Shown piece after piece: positions 8,277-17,474 of a stretch of DNA of 45,291 nucleotides (positions within the stretch are counted from its first letter, which is position 1; each line of letters starts with the position of its first letter). A program made the translations under genes and the position numbers. This DNA is from Candidatus Minthosoma caballi (GTDB lineage: Bacteria > Bacteroidota > Bacteroidia > Bacteroidales > Bacteroidaceae), in contig JAGHVC010000122.1 of NCBI GenBank assembly GCA_018064505.1, positions 1 through 45,291 on the forward strand, written 5' to 3'. The notes below the pieces were generated by a model that saw only the letters and a program-made list of their open reading frames with translations, was not told the DNA's origin and searched no databases.

Positions 8277-9272
8277 ATGGCAGAAGCTATTGACATTCGT
8301 GAACTAAATGAAAAGATAGAGCGTCATAGTGCGTTCGTCACAAACATTATGACAGGCATGGATCAGGCTATCATTGGTCAGAAACATCTTGTCGAATCCC
8401 TTCTTCTTGGCCTTCTTAGCGATGGTCATGTGTTGCTCGAAGGTGTACCTGGTTTGGCTAAGACTAAAGCAATCAAGACTCTTGCATCACTCATCGATGC
8501 ACAGTTCAGCCGCATACAGTTCACACCAGACCTCTTGCCTGCCGATGTTATTGGCACAATGATCTACAGCCAGAAAGATGGCCAGTTCATTGCAAAGAAA
8601 GGTCCAGTATTCGCAAATTTCGTGCTTGCAGACGAAATCAACCGTGCCCCTGCTAAGGTGCAGTCAGCTTTACTTGAGGCAATGCAGGAGCGTCAGGTGA
8701 CAATCAGTACAAATACATACGAGTTGCCAAAGCCTTTCCTCGTGCTTGCAACTCAGAATCCTATTGAACAGGAGGGCACTTATCCTCTTCCTGAGGCTCA
8801 GGTTGACCGATTCATGCTTAAGGTTGTGATTGACTATCCAAAGCTTGAAGAAGAAAAGAAGATTATCCGTCAGAACATCAGCGGTGAGAAGCAGGAAATC
8901 CGACCAATAATGGGTACTGCAGAGATTGAGGAAGCAAGAAAAGTTGTTCGTGAGGTGTATCTTGACGAAAAGATTGAGCAGTACATTGCAGATATTGTTT
9001 TTGCAACTCGTTATCCAGAAAAGTATAATTTGAAGGAACTCAAGGGCCTCATCGGTTTTGGCGGTTCTCCTCGTGCTTCTATCAACCTTGCGCTTGCTGC
9101 TCGCTCTTATGCATTCATCAAGCATAGAGGCTATGTTATTCCTGAGGATGTGCGTGCAGTGGCACAGGATGTGCTTCGTCATCGTATCGGATTGACTTAC
9201 GAGGCAGAAGCAAGCAATGTTACAAGCGAGGAAATCATCAGCAAGATTTTGAATAAGGTTGAAGTGCCATAA
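8277..9272 (+). CDS. MoxR-family AAA+ ATPase, first gene of the Bat operon
   Basis: 331 residues, the normal length for MoxR ATPases, chaperone-like enzymes that work with von Willebrand A (VWA) proteins. Walker A is GVPGLAKTK (56-64) and Walker B is LADE with D119-E120. The MoxR insert QNPIEQEGTYPLPEAQVDRF carries the sensor region, and the C-terminal lid follows. It is the first gene of an eight-gene run ending at BatE. Its stop codon shares one base with the ATG of the DUF58 gene (TAATG), consistent with translational coupling. The inferred role is remodelling or assembly of the membrane VWA complex formed by BatA/BatB. Confidence 0.92.
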   Translation: MAEAIDIRELNEKIERHSAFVTNIMTGMDQAIIGQKHLVESLLLGLLSDGHVLLEGVPGLAKTKAIKTLASLIDAQFSRIQFTPDLLPADVIGTMIYSQKDGQFIAKKGPVFANFVLADEINRAPAKVQSALLEAMQERQVTISTNTYELPKPFLVLATQNPIEQEGTYPLPEAQVDRFMLKVVIDYPKLEEEKKIIRQNISGEKQEIRPIMGTAEIEEARKVVREVYLDEKIEQYIADIVFATRYPEKYNLKELKGLIGFGGSPRASINLALAARSYAFIKHRGYVIPEDVRAVAQDVLRHRIGLTYEAEASNVTSEEIISKILNKVEVP

Positions 9273-10141
9273 TGGATACTGAGGAATTATTACAGCGCGT
9301 AAGGAAGATTGAAATCAAGACAAAGGGCTTGAGCAACAATATCTTTGCTGGTGAATACCATTCGGCATTCAAAGGCAGAGGTATGGCATTCAGTGAAGTG
9401 CGTGAGTATCAGTATGGTGATGATGTTCGCGACATAGACTGGAATGTTACAGCTCGTCTTGGCAAACCTTACATCAAGGTGTTTGAAGAAGAGCGAGAGC
9501 TCACGGTCATCTTGATGGTGGATGTTTCTGGCTCACTTGATTTCGGCACTCAAAAGCAATCGAAGAGGCAGTTGCTTACCGAGATTGCAGCCACGCTTGC
9601 CTTTTCTGCTATTCAGAATAATGACAAGATAGGTGTCATCTTCTTTAGCGACAAAGTTGAGAAGTTTATTCCTCCAAAGAAGGGTAGGAAGCACATTCTC
9701 TTCATCATTCGTGAACTGCTCGATTTTCAGCCAGAAAGCAACAGGACGGATATCGGACAAGCGGTGGAGTTCATGACTAATGCTATAAAAAAGCGTTGCA
9801 CAGTATTCTTGCTCAGCGACTTCTTCGATCCTGCAGACTATACAAATCAGCTAACTGTGGCTAATCGTCGACATGATGTTGTGGCTTTGCAGATTTATGA
9901 CCGCAGAATGGTGGAGCTGCCTGATGTGGGAATAGTGAAAATGCATGATGCGGAAACTGGTCGTGACACATTTGTGGATACATCTTCCAAAGCTGTGCGC
10001 AGAGCTCACCACGAGTGGTGGGTAGGGCATCAGGCATGGTTGAGAGATGCATTTACCAAGTCAAACATCGATAATGTCTCTGTTCGAACAGATGAAGATT
10101 ATGTTAGAGCATTGATGTCATTGTTCAAGAGAAGAAGCTAG
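9272..10141 (+). CDS. DUF58 protein with VWA-like fold
   Basis: 289 residues. The DUF58 signature runs through residues 40-76 (FSEVREYQYGDDVRDIDWN, then ARLGKPYIKVFEEERE). A VWA-like metal site follows at D84-V-S86-G-S88. There is no signal peptide or membrane segment, so it is cytoplasmic. In Bacteroidota it regularly sits between MoxR and the BatA/B genes and is thought to bridge the ATPase and the membrane components. Its start overlaps the MoxR stop by one base. A 78-base gap to the next gene holds only a weak hairpin (GAGA/TCTC) followed by T6 near 10165. Confidence 0.9.
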   Translation: MDTEELLQRVRKIEIKTKGLSNNIFAGEYHSAFKGRGMAFSEVREYQYGDDVRDIDWNVTARLGKPYIKVFEEERELTVILMVDVSGSLDFGTQKQSKRQLLTEIAATLAFSAIQNNDKIGVIFFSDKVEKFIPPKKGRKHILFIIRELLDFQPESNRTDIGQAVEFMTNAIKKRCTVFLLSDFFDPADYTNQLTVANRRHDVVALQIYDRRMVELPDVGIVKMHDAETGRDTFVDTSSKAVRRAHHEWWVGHQAWLRDAFTKSNIDNVSVRTDEDYVRALMSLFKRRS

Positions 10142-10219
10142 TTTTGCGACATGAGATTCTGTCTCGTTTTTTGAAAGTCAAAGATTGGTTCATTCTCTGA
10201 TTGTTGGAAGAAACAAACG

Positions 10220-11308
10220 ATGAAAAAACTGAATTTGAAATACTATATATTGCTGTCAATCTGTTGCTTAATGAGTTTCGCAAAAGCAACGGCACAAGTG
10301 ACTGTGGAGTCTAAGCTTGATTCTGCTGGCATTTTTATAGGACAGCGAATAGGACTTACGCTTGAGGTGAGTGCAGAGGCTGGCAAGAATGTTGAGATGC
10401 CAGAGTGGGATAGTCTGCAGCAGGTGGTGCCTGGACTTGAATTTGTTCGTTCAGAGAAAGCTGATACGAGCTACATGAACGAGGGCAAGACCATGCTTTT
10501 GTCAAAGAGGTACTATTTCACATCTTTTGACTCAGCTCTCTATCTCATCCCAGAGATGGATGTGAAAGTGGACGGCAAGTCATATCTCTCAAAGAAACTT
10601 GCGCTGAAGGTTGTTACTTTTGAAGTTGATACTCTGCATGCGGACAGTATCTTTGGCATGAAAACAGAGCTTGCCCCTCCTTTTGATTGGGCAGAATGGA
10701 GATTAGTTATCATCTTCTTTATCATAGCATTGCTTATTGCTGCATTGATGGGCTATGTCATCTATCGCTTGAAGAATAATAAGCCTATCTTGCGTCGCAT
10801 TAGAACTAAAAAGCATGTGGCTCCTCATAAGGCTGCCATGCAGAAGATAGAGCAAATCAAAGAGGAAAAGATATGGCAGAGTGAGGACTCTAAAGAGTAC
10901 TACACTCAGTTGACCGACACTCTCCGCGAGTACATTAAGGAGAGATACGGATTCAATGCCATGGAGATGACATCGTATGAGATAATCCAGAAGTTGCAGG
11001 AAGTGAATGATGAACAGGCAATTGGTGAGTTGCGTGAATTGTTCCAGACTGCTGACCTTGTGAAATTCGCAAAATACAGTACCCTCATCAATGAAAACGA
11101 CCGCAACCTCGTCAGCGCTATTGAATACATCAATCAGACGAAGCTGGAGGAGCCAGAAGAGAAGCCTCAGCCAGAGGTGATTGTTGTGGAAGAGAAGCGT
11201 TCGAAGATTGCCAAACGAGTGCTCATAGCAAGCATTGTTGTTGCCGGCTTAGTTCTTCTTGGCGTGTTAGGATTTGTAGGATACAGAATATATATGTTGA
11301 CGCTATAA
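10220..11308 (+). CDS. Bat-operon membrane protein with two TM segments (DUF4381-like)
   Basis: 362 residues. A signal peptide (to about residue 25) is followed by an extracytoplasmic beta-rich domain, a transmembrane helix at about 160-185 (VIIFFIIALLIAALMGYVIY), a cytoplasmic helical region rich in Glu/Lys with IKERYGFNAMEMTSYEII, and a second TM at about 333-358. This is the uncharacterised protein usually found between DUF58 and BatA in this phylum. It probably links periplasmic and cytoplasmic parts of the Bat complex; this is inferred from position and topology only. It ends one base before the BatA start. Confidence 0.8.
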   Translation: MKKLNLKYYILLSICCLMSFAKATAQVTVESKLDSAGIFIGQRIGLTLEVSAEAGKNVEMPEWDSLQQVVPGLEFVRSEKADTSYMNEGKTMLLSKRYYFTSFDSALYLIPEMDVKVDGKSYLSKKLALKVVTFEVDTLHADSIFGMKTELAPPFDWAEWRLVIIFFIIALLIAALMGYVIYRLKNNKPILRRIRTKKHVAPHKAAMQKIEQIKEEKIWQSEDSKEYYTQLTDTLREYIKERYGFNAMEMTSYEIIQKLQEVNDEQAIGELRELFQTADLVKFAKYSTLINENDRNLVSAIEYINQTKLEEPEEKPQPEVIVVEEKRSKIAKRVLIASIVVAGLVLLGVLGFVGYRIYMLTL

Positions 11309-11309
11309 A

Positions 11310-12299
11310 ATGGAATTTAAGAACCCCTTGTTTTTTCTGCTCCTTTTAGCGCTTGTTCCATACATAGTATGGTATGTGCTAAGATTCAAGTCGAGTCTTC
11401 CTTCGATAAAGGTGCCAGATACATCAAAATATGCTCAAGTACCAAAGACTTTCCGTCTTTATCTCATGCATTTCCCATTCTTGCTGAGAATAGCTCTTAT
11501 AAGTCTGGTTGTATGCATCTTAGCTCGTCCACAGAGCAAACATTCATGGAGTGATACTGATGTGGAGGGTATTGATATCATGCTTGCAGTCGATGTTTCT
11601 ACCTCTATGCTTGCTCAGGATTTCAAGCCGAATCGTGTTGAGGCCCTTAAGGAGATAGCTCAGAGATTCATAGAAAAGCGTCCAAACGACAATATCGGAC
11701 TTGCCTTGTTTGCAGGTGAAGCATACACACAGTGTCCTCTCACCACCGACCATGTGGTGCTGATGAATCTCTATAATAGTGTTGATTGCAATATGGCAGC
11801 GCGTGGAGTTATTGACGACGGAACTGCCATAGGCGACGGCATTATGAATGCCATTCTCCGTTTGAAAGAGAGCGAAGCTAAGTCGAAAGTCATCATTCTT
11901 CTTACTGATGGTGTGAACAATAGTGGTAACATTTCTCCTCTCACAGCAGCAGAGATAGCAAAGAAATATGGCATTCGTATCTACACTATTGGTATTGGTC
12001 GCAATGGTATGGCGCCATATCCGCTCCCAACAGGTGGCACAGCAATGCTTCCTGTAGAGATAGATGAGCAGACAATGACAAAGATTTCTAATGAAACAGG
12101 TGGTCAGTATTTCCGCGCTCAGAAGAATTCAGAGCTTGATGCCATCTATCAAGATATTGACAAGATGGAGCGTACTAAGTTCAATGTGAAGCAGTTCAGC
12201 CGTCGTGGTGAGCTCTATCAGCCATTTGCTATAGCTGCATTGATTGTGTTCTTAGCAGAGATACTTTTACGAACAGTTATACTAAAGAGATTGCCTTGA
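11310..12299 (+). CDS. batA: BatA: membrane VWA protein
   Basis: 329 residues. An N-terminal TM pair (about 5-25 and 53-72) precedes a VWA domain with a full MIDAS motif: D95-V-S97-T-S99, a conserved Thr in QCPLTTDH, and an Asp in LLTDGVNNSG. A C-terminal TM (about 300-322) closes the protein, so the VWA domain is held between membrane anchors. Bat proteins were named for aerotolerance in Bacteroides fragilis; the molecular role remains unclear. The order moxR, DUF58, two-TM protein, batA, batB, batC, batD, batE is intact here, with gaps of one to ten bases or overlaps from here on. Confidence 0.92.
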   Translation: MEFKNPLFFLLLLALVPYIVWYVLRFKSSLPSIKVPDTSKYAQVPKTFRLYLMHFPFLLRIALISLVVCILARPQSKHSWSDTDVEGIDIMLAVDVSTSMLAQDFKPNRVEALKEIAQRFIEKRPNDNIGLALFAGEAYTQCPLTTDHVVLMNLYNSVDCNMAARGVIDDGTAIGDGIMNAILRLKESEAKSKVIILLTDGVNNSGNISPLTAAEIAKKYGIRIYTIGIGRNGMAPYPLPTGGTAMLPVEIDEQTMTKISNETGGQYFRAQKNSELDAIYQDIDKMERTKFNVKQFSRRGELYQPFAIAALIVFLAEILLRTVILKRLP

Positions 12300-12300
12300 T

Positions 12301-13317
12301 ATGTTTAGATTTGCAAGCCCAATATACTTATATTTATTAATACTCATACCAGTATTCACTGCTGTGTATGTGTTTCTGCAGATTCGTGCAAAGCAGCAAT
12401 TGAAGAAGTTTGGCGATCCAGAGCTTCTTAAGCATCTCATGCCAGATGTGTCGGCATTGAGGAGAAATATAAAATTTGCCCTTATGATGCTTGCATTGGG
12501 ACTCATAGCTATAGTACTTGCTCGTCCTCAGTATGGCACAAGAAATGAGGAAGTTAAGCGCTCTGGCATCGAAGTCGCAATAGCGGTGGATGTTTCCAAC
12601 TCAATGCTTTGTAAGGATGTTAGCCCAAGCCGTCTTGATAAGTCGAAGATGATTGTGAGCAAGCTGGTAGAGCAGTTTGACGAGGACAAAGTGGGACTCA
12701 TTGCTTTTGCCGGAAGTGCAATCACGCTCCTTCCTCTCACAAGCGACTATGTTTCTGCAAAGATGTTCCTTGATCAGCTCAATCCTTCCACAGTTGCAAT
12801 GCAAGGTACAAATGTGGCAGAAGCAATCACAAGAGCTACAGCTGGATTCTCACGAAGAACAAATGTGGGTAGAGCTCTCATTCTCATCACAGATGCTGAA
12901 GATAATGAAGAAGGTGCTCTCGAAGCTGCAAGTGCGGCAAAGAAAGCAGGAGTCCAAATATTTGTTCTTTCTGTAGGAACAGAGCAGGGTGGACCTATAG
13001 TGATGAGTGATGGCTCTTTCAAGAAAGACCTTGCTGGCAATGTGGTCACTACGAAACTCAACGAACAAATTGGCAAGAGCATCGCTCAAGCAGGAGGCGG
13101 ACTCTATATTCATGTTGACCAAACAGATATGGCTCAGTCTTTGCTTGAAAAAGAGATTGAGAAGATGCAGAAAGAAGATATTTCCATGTCAATGTACTCT
13201 GAATATGATGAGCAGTTTGTAGCAGTTGCATTGTTGCTCTTTGTTGTTCTCATTGCAGAAATATGCATTATGGAAAGAAAGAATCATTTATTCAAGAATA
13301 TCAAGCTGTTTAAGTAG
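12301..13317 (+). CDS. batB: BatB: membrane VWA protein
   Basis: 338 residues, paralogous to BatA. TM segments lie at about 6-27 and 58-75 and near the C-terminus (about 306-325). The VWA domain has a MIDAS at D97-V-S99-N-S101, a Thr in LLPLTSDY and an Asp in ITDAEDNEEG. It starts one base after the BatA stop, indicating coupled translation. BatA and BatB probably form one membrane complex; both keep apparently intact metal sites, so neither looks degenerate. Confidence 0.92.
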   Translation: MFRFASPIYLYLLILIPVFTAVYVFLQIRAKQQLKKFGDPELLKHLMPDVSALRRNIKFALMMLALGLIAIVLARPQYGTRNEEVKRSGIEVAIAVDVSNSMLCKDVSPSRLDKSKMIVSKLVEQFDEDKVGLIAFAGSAITLLPLTSDYVSAKMFLDQLNPSTVAMQGTNVAEAITRATAGFSRRTNVGRALILITDAEDNEEGALEAASAAKKAGVQIFVLSVGTEQGGPIVMSDGSFKKDLAGNVVTTKLNEQIGKSIAQAGGGLYIHVDQTDMAQSLLEKEIEKMQKEDISMSMYSEYDEQFVAVALLLFVVLIAEICIMERKNHLFKNIKLFK

Positions 13318-13325
13318 AGACAAAT

Positions 13326-14126
13326 ATGAATAGGCTTTTACATATAATAGCATTTTTCATTGCATTCACTCTTGTCTTTTCTGTGGATGCAGTTGCTCAG
13401 AGCGCAAGAGATTGTATTCGTCTTGGCAATGTTGCTTATCGTTCCAAGCAGTATGATAAGGCTGAGACGATGTATCTTAAGTCGATAGAGAAGTCGCCAT
13501 CTTTCGAGGCATACTACAATCTTGCCAATACCTATGTGATGCAGCAGAAGGATTCAACAGCTTTTGAAAACTACAAGAAAGCTGATTCTATAGGAACCAG
13601 TGATCCAATGCGCAAAGCTCGCAACTTCCACAATATGGGTAATATATGGTATGCTCAGGGACTGGCAGCTGCCACGCAGCAGGATGGCAATCCAGCACAG
13701 GCATTCCAGAATGCAGTCAATTTCTACAAGAGTTCCCTTCGTTGCAATCCTAATGATGATGAAACTCGCTATAATCTTGCCATGGCTCAGTATCAGCTGA
13801 AGAAAAACCAAGACAAGAATGGCGGTGGTGGAGGCAACGACAACAAAGATGACCAGAACAAAGACAAGCAGAATCAAGATAAGCAGAAGCAGGATCAGGA
13901 TAAGAAAAACCAAGACAAACAGAATCAGGATCAGCAGAAGCAAGATCAAGATAAGAAAGACGAAAAGAAACCAGAACAGCAACAGCCTCAGCCTCAAAAG
14001 AATGAGATGAGCGATCAAGTTGCCGAACAGCTTCTCAACTCAGCTCAGCAAGACGAAAAGGGTGTGCAGCGCAAAGTCAATAAGAATCAGAACGGAAAGC
14101 GTCGCAACCTTGAGAAAGATTGGTAA
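13326..14126 (+). CDS. batC: BatC: exported TPR protein with low-complexity tail
   Basis: 266 residues: signal peptide (to about 25, ending VAQ), tetratricopeptide repeats at about 28-155 (GNVAYRSKQYDKAETMYLKSIEKSP and similar), then a strongly biased tail from about 160 to 235 made almost only of Gln, Lys and Asp with an imperfect repeat of the type NQDKQKQDQDKK. The tail DNA is correspondingly repetitive (13805-13985) and prone to length variation. TPRs mediate protein contacts, so a scaffold role between BatA/B and BatD/E is plausible. An antisense open frame over the tail is a by-product of this composition. Confidence 0.88.
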   Translation: MNRLLHIIAFFIAFTLVFSVDAVAQSARDCIRLGNVAYRSKQYDKAETMYLKSIEKSPSFEAYYNLANTYVMQQKDSTAFENYKKADSIGTSDPMRKARNFHNMGNIWYAQGLAAATQQDGNPAQAFQNAVNFYKSSLRCNPNDDETRYNLAMAQYQLKKNQDKNGGGGGNDNKDDQNKDKQNQDKQKQDQDKKNQDKQNQDQQKQDQDKKDEKKPEQQQPQPQKNEMSDQVAEQLLNSAQQDEKGVQRKVNKNQNGKRRNLEKDW

Positions 14127-14136
14127 TCAATAGAAT

Positions 14137-15990
14137 ATGAAACGAATATATAGCATATTAACAGCATTCACGCTCTTTGTGAGCATCTTCTCTTTGTCAG
14201 CATTTGCTGATGGAGTGACAATGAATGTGTCAGCCCCTTCCACAGTTGAAGCAGGTGGCAAATTCCGAGTGCAGTTTACAGTCAACACGCAGAATGTGTC
14301 AAACTTCGTAGCTCCAGATTTCAAGGGCTTTGAAGTTATATATGGACCTGCCACATCATCCCAGAGCAGTTTCCAGATGATAAATGGTCGCACAAGCCAA
14401 AGCAGCAGTATTATCTATACTTATGTGTTGCTTAGCGATGTGCCAGGCACATACACCATTGGCAGTGCCAGCGTGCAAGTTGATGGTAAGGCAGTTAAGT
14501 CTCGCCCTACAACCGTCAAGGTGCTTTCTGCAGGCTCAGGCAATAATTCTGGTAGCAGTAGTCGCAGTTCTGGCTCAGCAAGCGGCCGTCAGACTACAGA
14601 GCCTCTAACAACAGGCACAGGAATCACAACAAAGGATTTGTTCATGACAGCTACTGCAAGTCGCACCAATGTGCATGAGCAGGAAGCAATTCTCCTTACA
14701 TATAAAATATATACGCTTGTTGACCTCACAGAGCTTGATGGCAAATTGCCTACTCTCGATGGATTCCAGATACAGGAGATACCTCTTCCACGCACAAAGG
14801 AATTCAGCATTGAGCAGCACAATGGCCGCAACTATCGCACAGTTGTGTGGAGCCAATATCTCCTCTTCCCTCAGAAATCAGGAAACCTCACAATTCCTTC
14901 CATCACATACGAAGGCGTTGTGGTGACACGCAATCGCAATATTGACCCTATCGAAGCTTTCTTCAACGGACAGAGCGGTATGATGGAGCTTAAGAAGAAG
15001 ATAACAACTCCTGCTCTCACCATCAAGGTTTCACCGCTCCCTGCTAAACCCGACAATTTCTCAGGAGCTGTGGGCAAGTTTAGCATCACATCAAACATTA
15101 GTTCTAAGGAAGTTGATGCAAATGAGGCTGTTACCCTCAAGCTCTGCGTGAAGGGCAGTGGCAACATGAAGCTCATTGCAACTCCAAATGTGGATTTCCC
15201 TAAAGACTTCGAAACCTACGATGCTAAAGTCAATGACAAGTTTGAACTCACTCGTTCAGGACTTGCAGGATCAAAAGAATTTGAATATCTTGCAGTGCCT
15301 CGCCATCCAGGAGAGTACACCATTCCAGCTGTGAAGTTCGTTTATTTTGACACAGATTCACGCTCTTATAAGACACTCACTACTGAGCCATACACTATAA
15401 AAGTAAATAAGAGCAAGGGTGGCAGCTCTCAGAGTGTTTCAAACTATAGTGGGCAGCAGCGCGATGTGCAGCAGCTGAATCAAGACATTCGCTTCATCAA
15501 GAAGGGCGATGCCGAGTTGCATCAGCCAGGCGAGACATTCTTTGGCACATGGAAGTATGGTTTAGGCTATCTCATTCCGCTCCTTCTCTTCCTTGTTCTT
15601 GCAATTCTCGGTCGCAAGCAGATGAAAGCAAATGCCAATGTAGCCCTTTCTCGTGGAAAGAAAGCCAATAAGGTTGCTCTCAAGCGAATGAAGACAGCAA
15701 AGAAGTTGTTGGATGCCCGCGACCAAGGCAAGTTCTACGACGAGGTGCTTCGTGCGCTCTGGGGCTATGCAGCTGATAAGCTCAACCTTCCTCAAGAGAG
15801 TCTGAACAAAGACAATGTGAAAGAACAATTGCTCAGTCGTGGTGCAAGCCAAGAGCGTGTAGATCAGCTTATTAAAGTGCAGAATGACTGCGAGTTTGCT
15901 CGCTATGCACCAGGCGATCCAAATGAGACGATGGAAAATATCTATAACAATGCCATCCAGGCAATAACACAGATGGAGGACGAACTATGA
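14137..15990 (+). CDS. batD: BatD: large extracytoplasmic protein with one TM
   Basis: 617 residues. A signal peptide (to about 25) is followed by several beta-sandwich modules, with typical BatD phrases such as GGKFRVQFTVNTQNV, VYKIYT-like LLTYKIYTLVDLTEL and EQHNGRNYRTVVWSQYLL. A Ser/Gly/Arg-rich linker lies at about 130-155. A TM helix at about 473-490 leads to a cytoplasmic helical tail of some 125 residues. Its last four bases overlap the BatE start (ATGA). The function of BatD is unknown; the layout suggests a surface-facing partner of the VWA complex. Confidence 0.9.
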   Translation: MKRIYSILTAFTLFVSIFSLSAFADGVTMNVSAPSTVEAGGKFRVQFTVNTQNVSNFVAPDFKGFEVIYGPATSSQSSFQMINGRTSQSSSIIYTYVLLSDVPGTYTIGSASVQVDGKAVKSRPTTVKVLSAGSGNNSGSSSRSSGSASGRQTTEPLTTGTGITTKDLFMTATASRTNVHEQEAILLTYKIYTLVDLTELDGKLPTLDGFQIQEIPLPRTKEFSIEQHNGRNYRTVVWSQYLLFPQKSGNLTIPSITYEGVVVTRNRNIDPIEAFFNGQSGMMELKKKITTPALTIKVSPLPAKPDNFSGAVGKFSITSNISSKEVDANEAVTLKLCVKGSGNMKLIATPNVDFPKDFETYDAKVNDKFELTRSGLAGSKEFEYLAVPRHPGEYTIPAVKFVYFDTDSRSYKTLTTEPYTIKVNKSKGGSSQSVSNYSGQQRDVQQLNQDIRFIKKGDAELHQPGETFFGTWKYGLGYLIPLLLFLVLAILGRKQMKANANVALSRGKKANKVALKRMKTAKKLLDARDQGKFYDEVLRALWGYAADKLNLPQESLNKDNVKEQLLSRGASQERVDQLIKVQNDCEFARYAPGDPNETMENIYNNAIQAITQMEDEL

Positions 15991-16736
15991 TGAAGAAGAT
16001 TTTGTTCACAGCATTCCTTATTCTGGTTTCTGTAGCATCCTTTGCCATCAGCAAGGTTGAGGCAGATGCACTATACGAAAAAGAAAACTATTCAGAAGCG
16101 GCTCAGGCTTACGAGTCTATCCTTCAGAATGAAGGAGTTGCTGCCGAAGTATATTATAATCTTGGCAACTGCTACTATAAGATGGATGAGATGCCACGCG
16201 CAATTCTCAACTACGAGCGAGCTCTTCAGCTCAATCCTGGCGATGGCGATATCCGTGCCAACCTCGCCCTTGCACGCGGAAAGACTGTAGATAAGGTGGT
16301 GCCTCCATCAGAGATGTTCTTTGTCACTTGGTGGCGCAACATGACCAATTGCATGAGCCTCGATTCTTGGAGTAAAATAGGCATCAGCAGTTTCATACTC
16401 CTGCTTTGCGGCTTGGCCATGTATATGTTTCTTACTAAGCTCACAATCCGTAAGATAGGATTCTATGGAGCGATGGCGATGCTCGTTGTCACTATCATTG
16501 CAAACCTCGCAGCACTCAGCCAGTACCTTGGTTTCAAATATCGTAATGCAGCAGTGGTCATAGCCCCTTCAGTCACCGTGAAGAGTTCTCCAAGTGCTAC
16601 AAGTACCGACCTTTTCCTAATCCACGAAGGCTCAAAGGTGGAAATCCTCGATTCGTCCATGAAAGAGTGGATAGAAGTGAAGTTTGAGGAAGGAAAGCAG
16701 GGATGGGTAGAAGTAGAAACTGTAGAAGTGATTTGA
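15987..16736 (+). CDS. batE: BatE: TPR and SH3-like membrane protein
   Basis: 249 residues: signal peptide (to about 20), TPR motifs at about 22-95 (YYNLGNCYYKMDEMPRAILN), two TM helices at about 128-148 and 158-178, and a bacterial SH3-like domain from about 187 (VKSSPSATSTDLFLIHEGSKV, ending GWVEVETVEVI). This order is typical of BatE. The SH3-like module may bind cell wall or a partner protein. It is the last gene of the operon; a 57-base gap separates it from the PAP2 gene, with no clear terminator, so read-through is possible. Confidence 0.9.
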   Translation: MMKKILFTAFLILVSVASFAISKVEADALYEKENYSEAAQAYESILQNEGVAAEVYYNLGNCYYKMDEMPRAILNYERALQLNPGDGDIRANLALARGKTVDKVVPPSEMFFVTWWRNMTNCMSLDSWSKIGISSFILLLCGLAMYMFLTKLTIRKIGFYGAMAMLVVTIIANLAALSQYLGFKYRNAAVVIAPSVTVKSSPSATSTDLFLIHEGSKVEILDSSMKEWIEVKFEEGKQGWVEVETVEVI

Positions 16737-16793
16737 CAAAGATTCGAATAAACGATAGATATTCAAAACAACTAAACGCATAACTACCTCACA

Positions 16794-17474
16794 ATGCTTG
16801 AACTTGATCAGCAATTGACCTTAGCCCTCAATGGCAGCGATAGCCTGTTTTGGGACAATGTGATGTACACAGTCACCGACACCTTCTCGTGGACTGCAGT
16901 CATCATTGCATTGCTCATAATAATATTCAAGAACAACAGCTTGAAAGAAGCCATAATGGTCTATGTAGCAATAGCATTGCTCATTTTCATTGCCGACCGC
17001 ATTTGCTCAGGTCTTGTTAAGCCGCTAGTTGAGCGTTGGCGTCCCACTCAGGACCCTCAGATAATGTATCTTATAGATGTTGTGCGTGGCTATCGTGGAG
17101 GGCGATTCGGCTTCTTCTCAGGTCATGCTTGCAACACATTCTGCATGGCCACATTCCTTTCATTGCTTTTCAGAAGCCCCAAGGTCACTCTTACCCTTTT
17201 CTTTTGGTGCATCACCACCACATTCACCCGCCTCTATTTAGGCGTTCACTACCTTGGTGATGTAACCGTAGGTCTGCTTGTAGGCATCACCCTTGGCACA
17301 TTATTCTATATCGGCATGGAGAAAGTGCATTCTCGCATAGGTGCCAAGCGCCTCATCTCAGAGCAGTTCACTCCTACAGGCTATCTGCGTGGTGACATGG
17401 ACACATTCATGACAATCGTCTTCTTTAACTACATTTGCGTTGTCATTTTCGCCATGACACTCGGCATAGGATAA
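16794..17474 (+). CDS. PAP2-family membrane phosphatase
   Basis: 226 residues with about six TM helices. The three phosphatase motifs are complete: K76-x6-R83-P84 (KPLVERWRP), S109-G-H111 (FFSGHACNTF) and R146-x5-H152-x3-D156 (RLYLGVHYLGD). Such enzymes remove phosphate from phosphatidic acid or undecaprenyl pyrophosphate on the outer face of the inner membrane; which one cannot be told here. The gene's last 32 bases overlap the 3' end of tilS on the opposite strand. Confidence 0.88.
   Translation: MLELDQQLTLALNGSDSLFWDNVMYTVTDTFSWTAVIIALLIIIFKNNSLKEAIMVYVAIALLIFIADRICSGLVKPLVERWRPTQDPQIMYLIDVVRGYRGGRFGFFSGHACNTFCMATFLSLLFRSPKVTLTLFFWCITTTFTRLYLGVHYLGDVTVGLLVGITLGTLFYIGMEKVHSRIGAKRLISEQFTPTGYLRGDMDTFMTIVFFNYICVVIFAMTLGIG

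Noticed and set aside
13554-14018. 154-codon antisense frame that looks like a multi-TM protein
   Set aside because: It is the complement of the Lys/Gln/Asp-rich BatC tail, which reads as Leu/Ile/Phe/Val on the other strand; no start signal or homology pattern.
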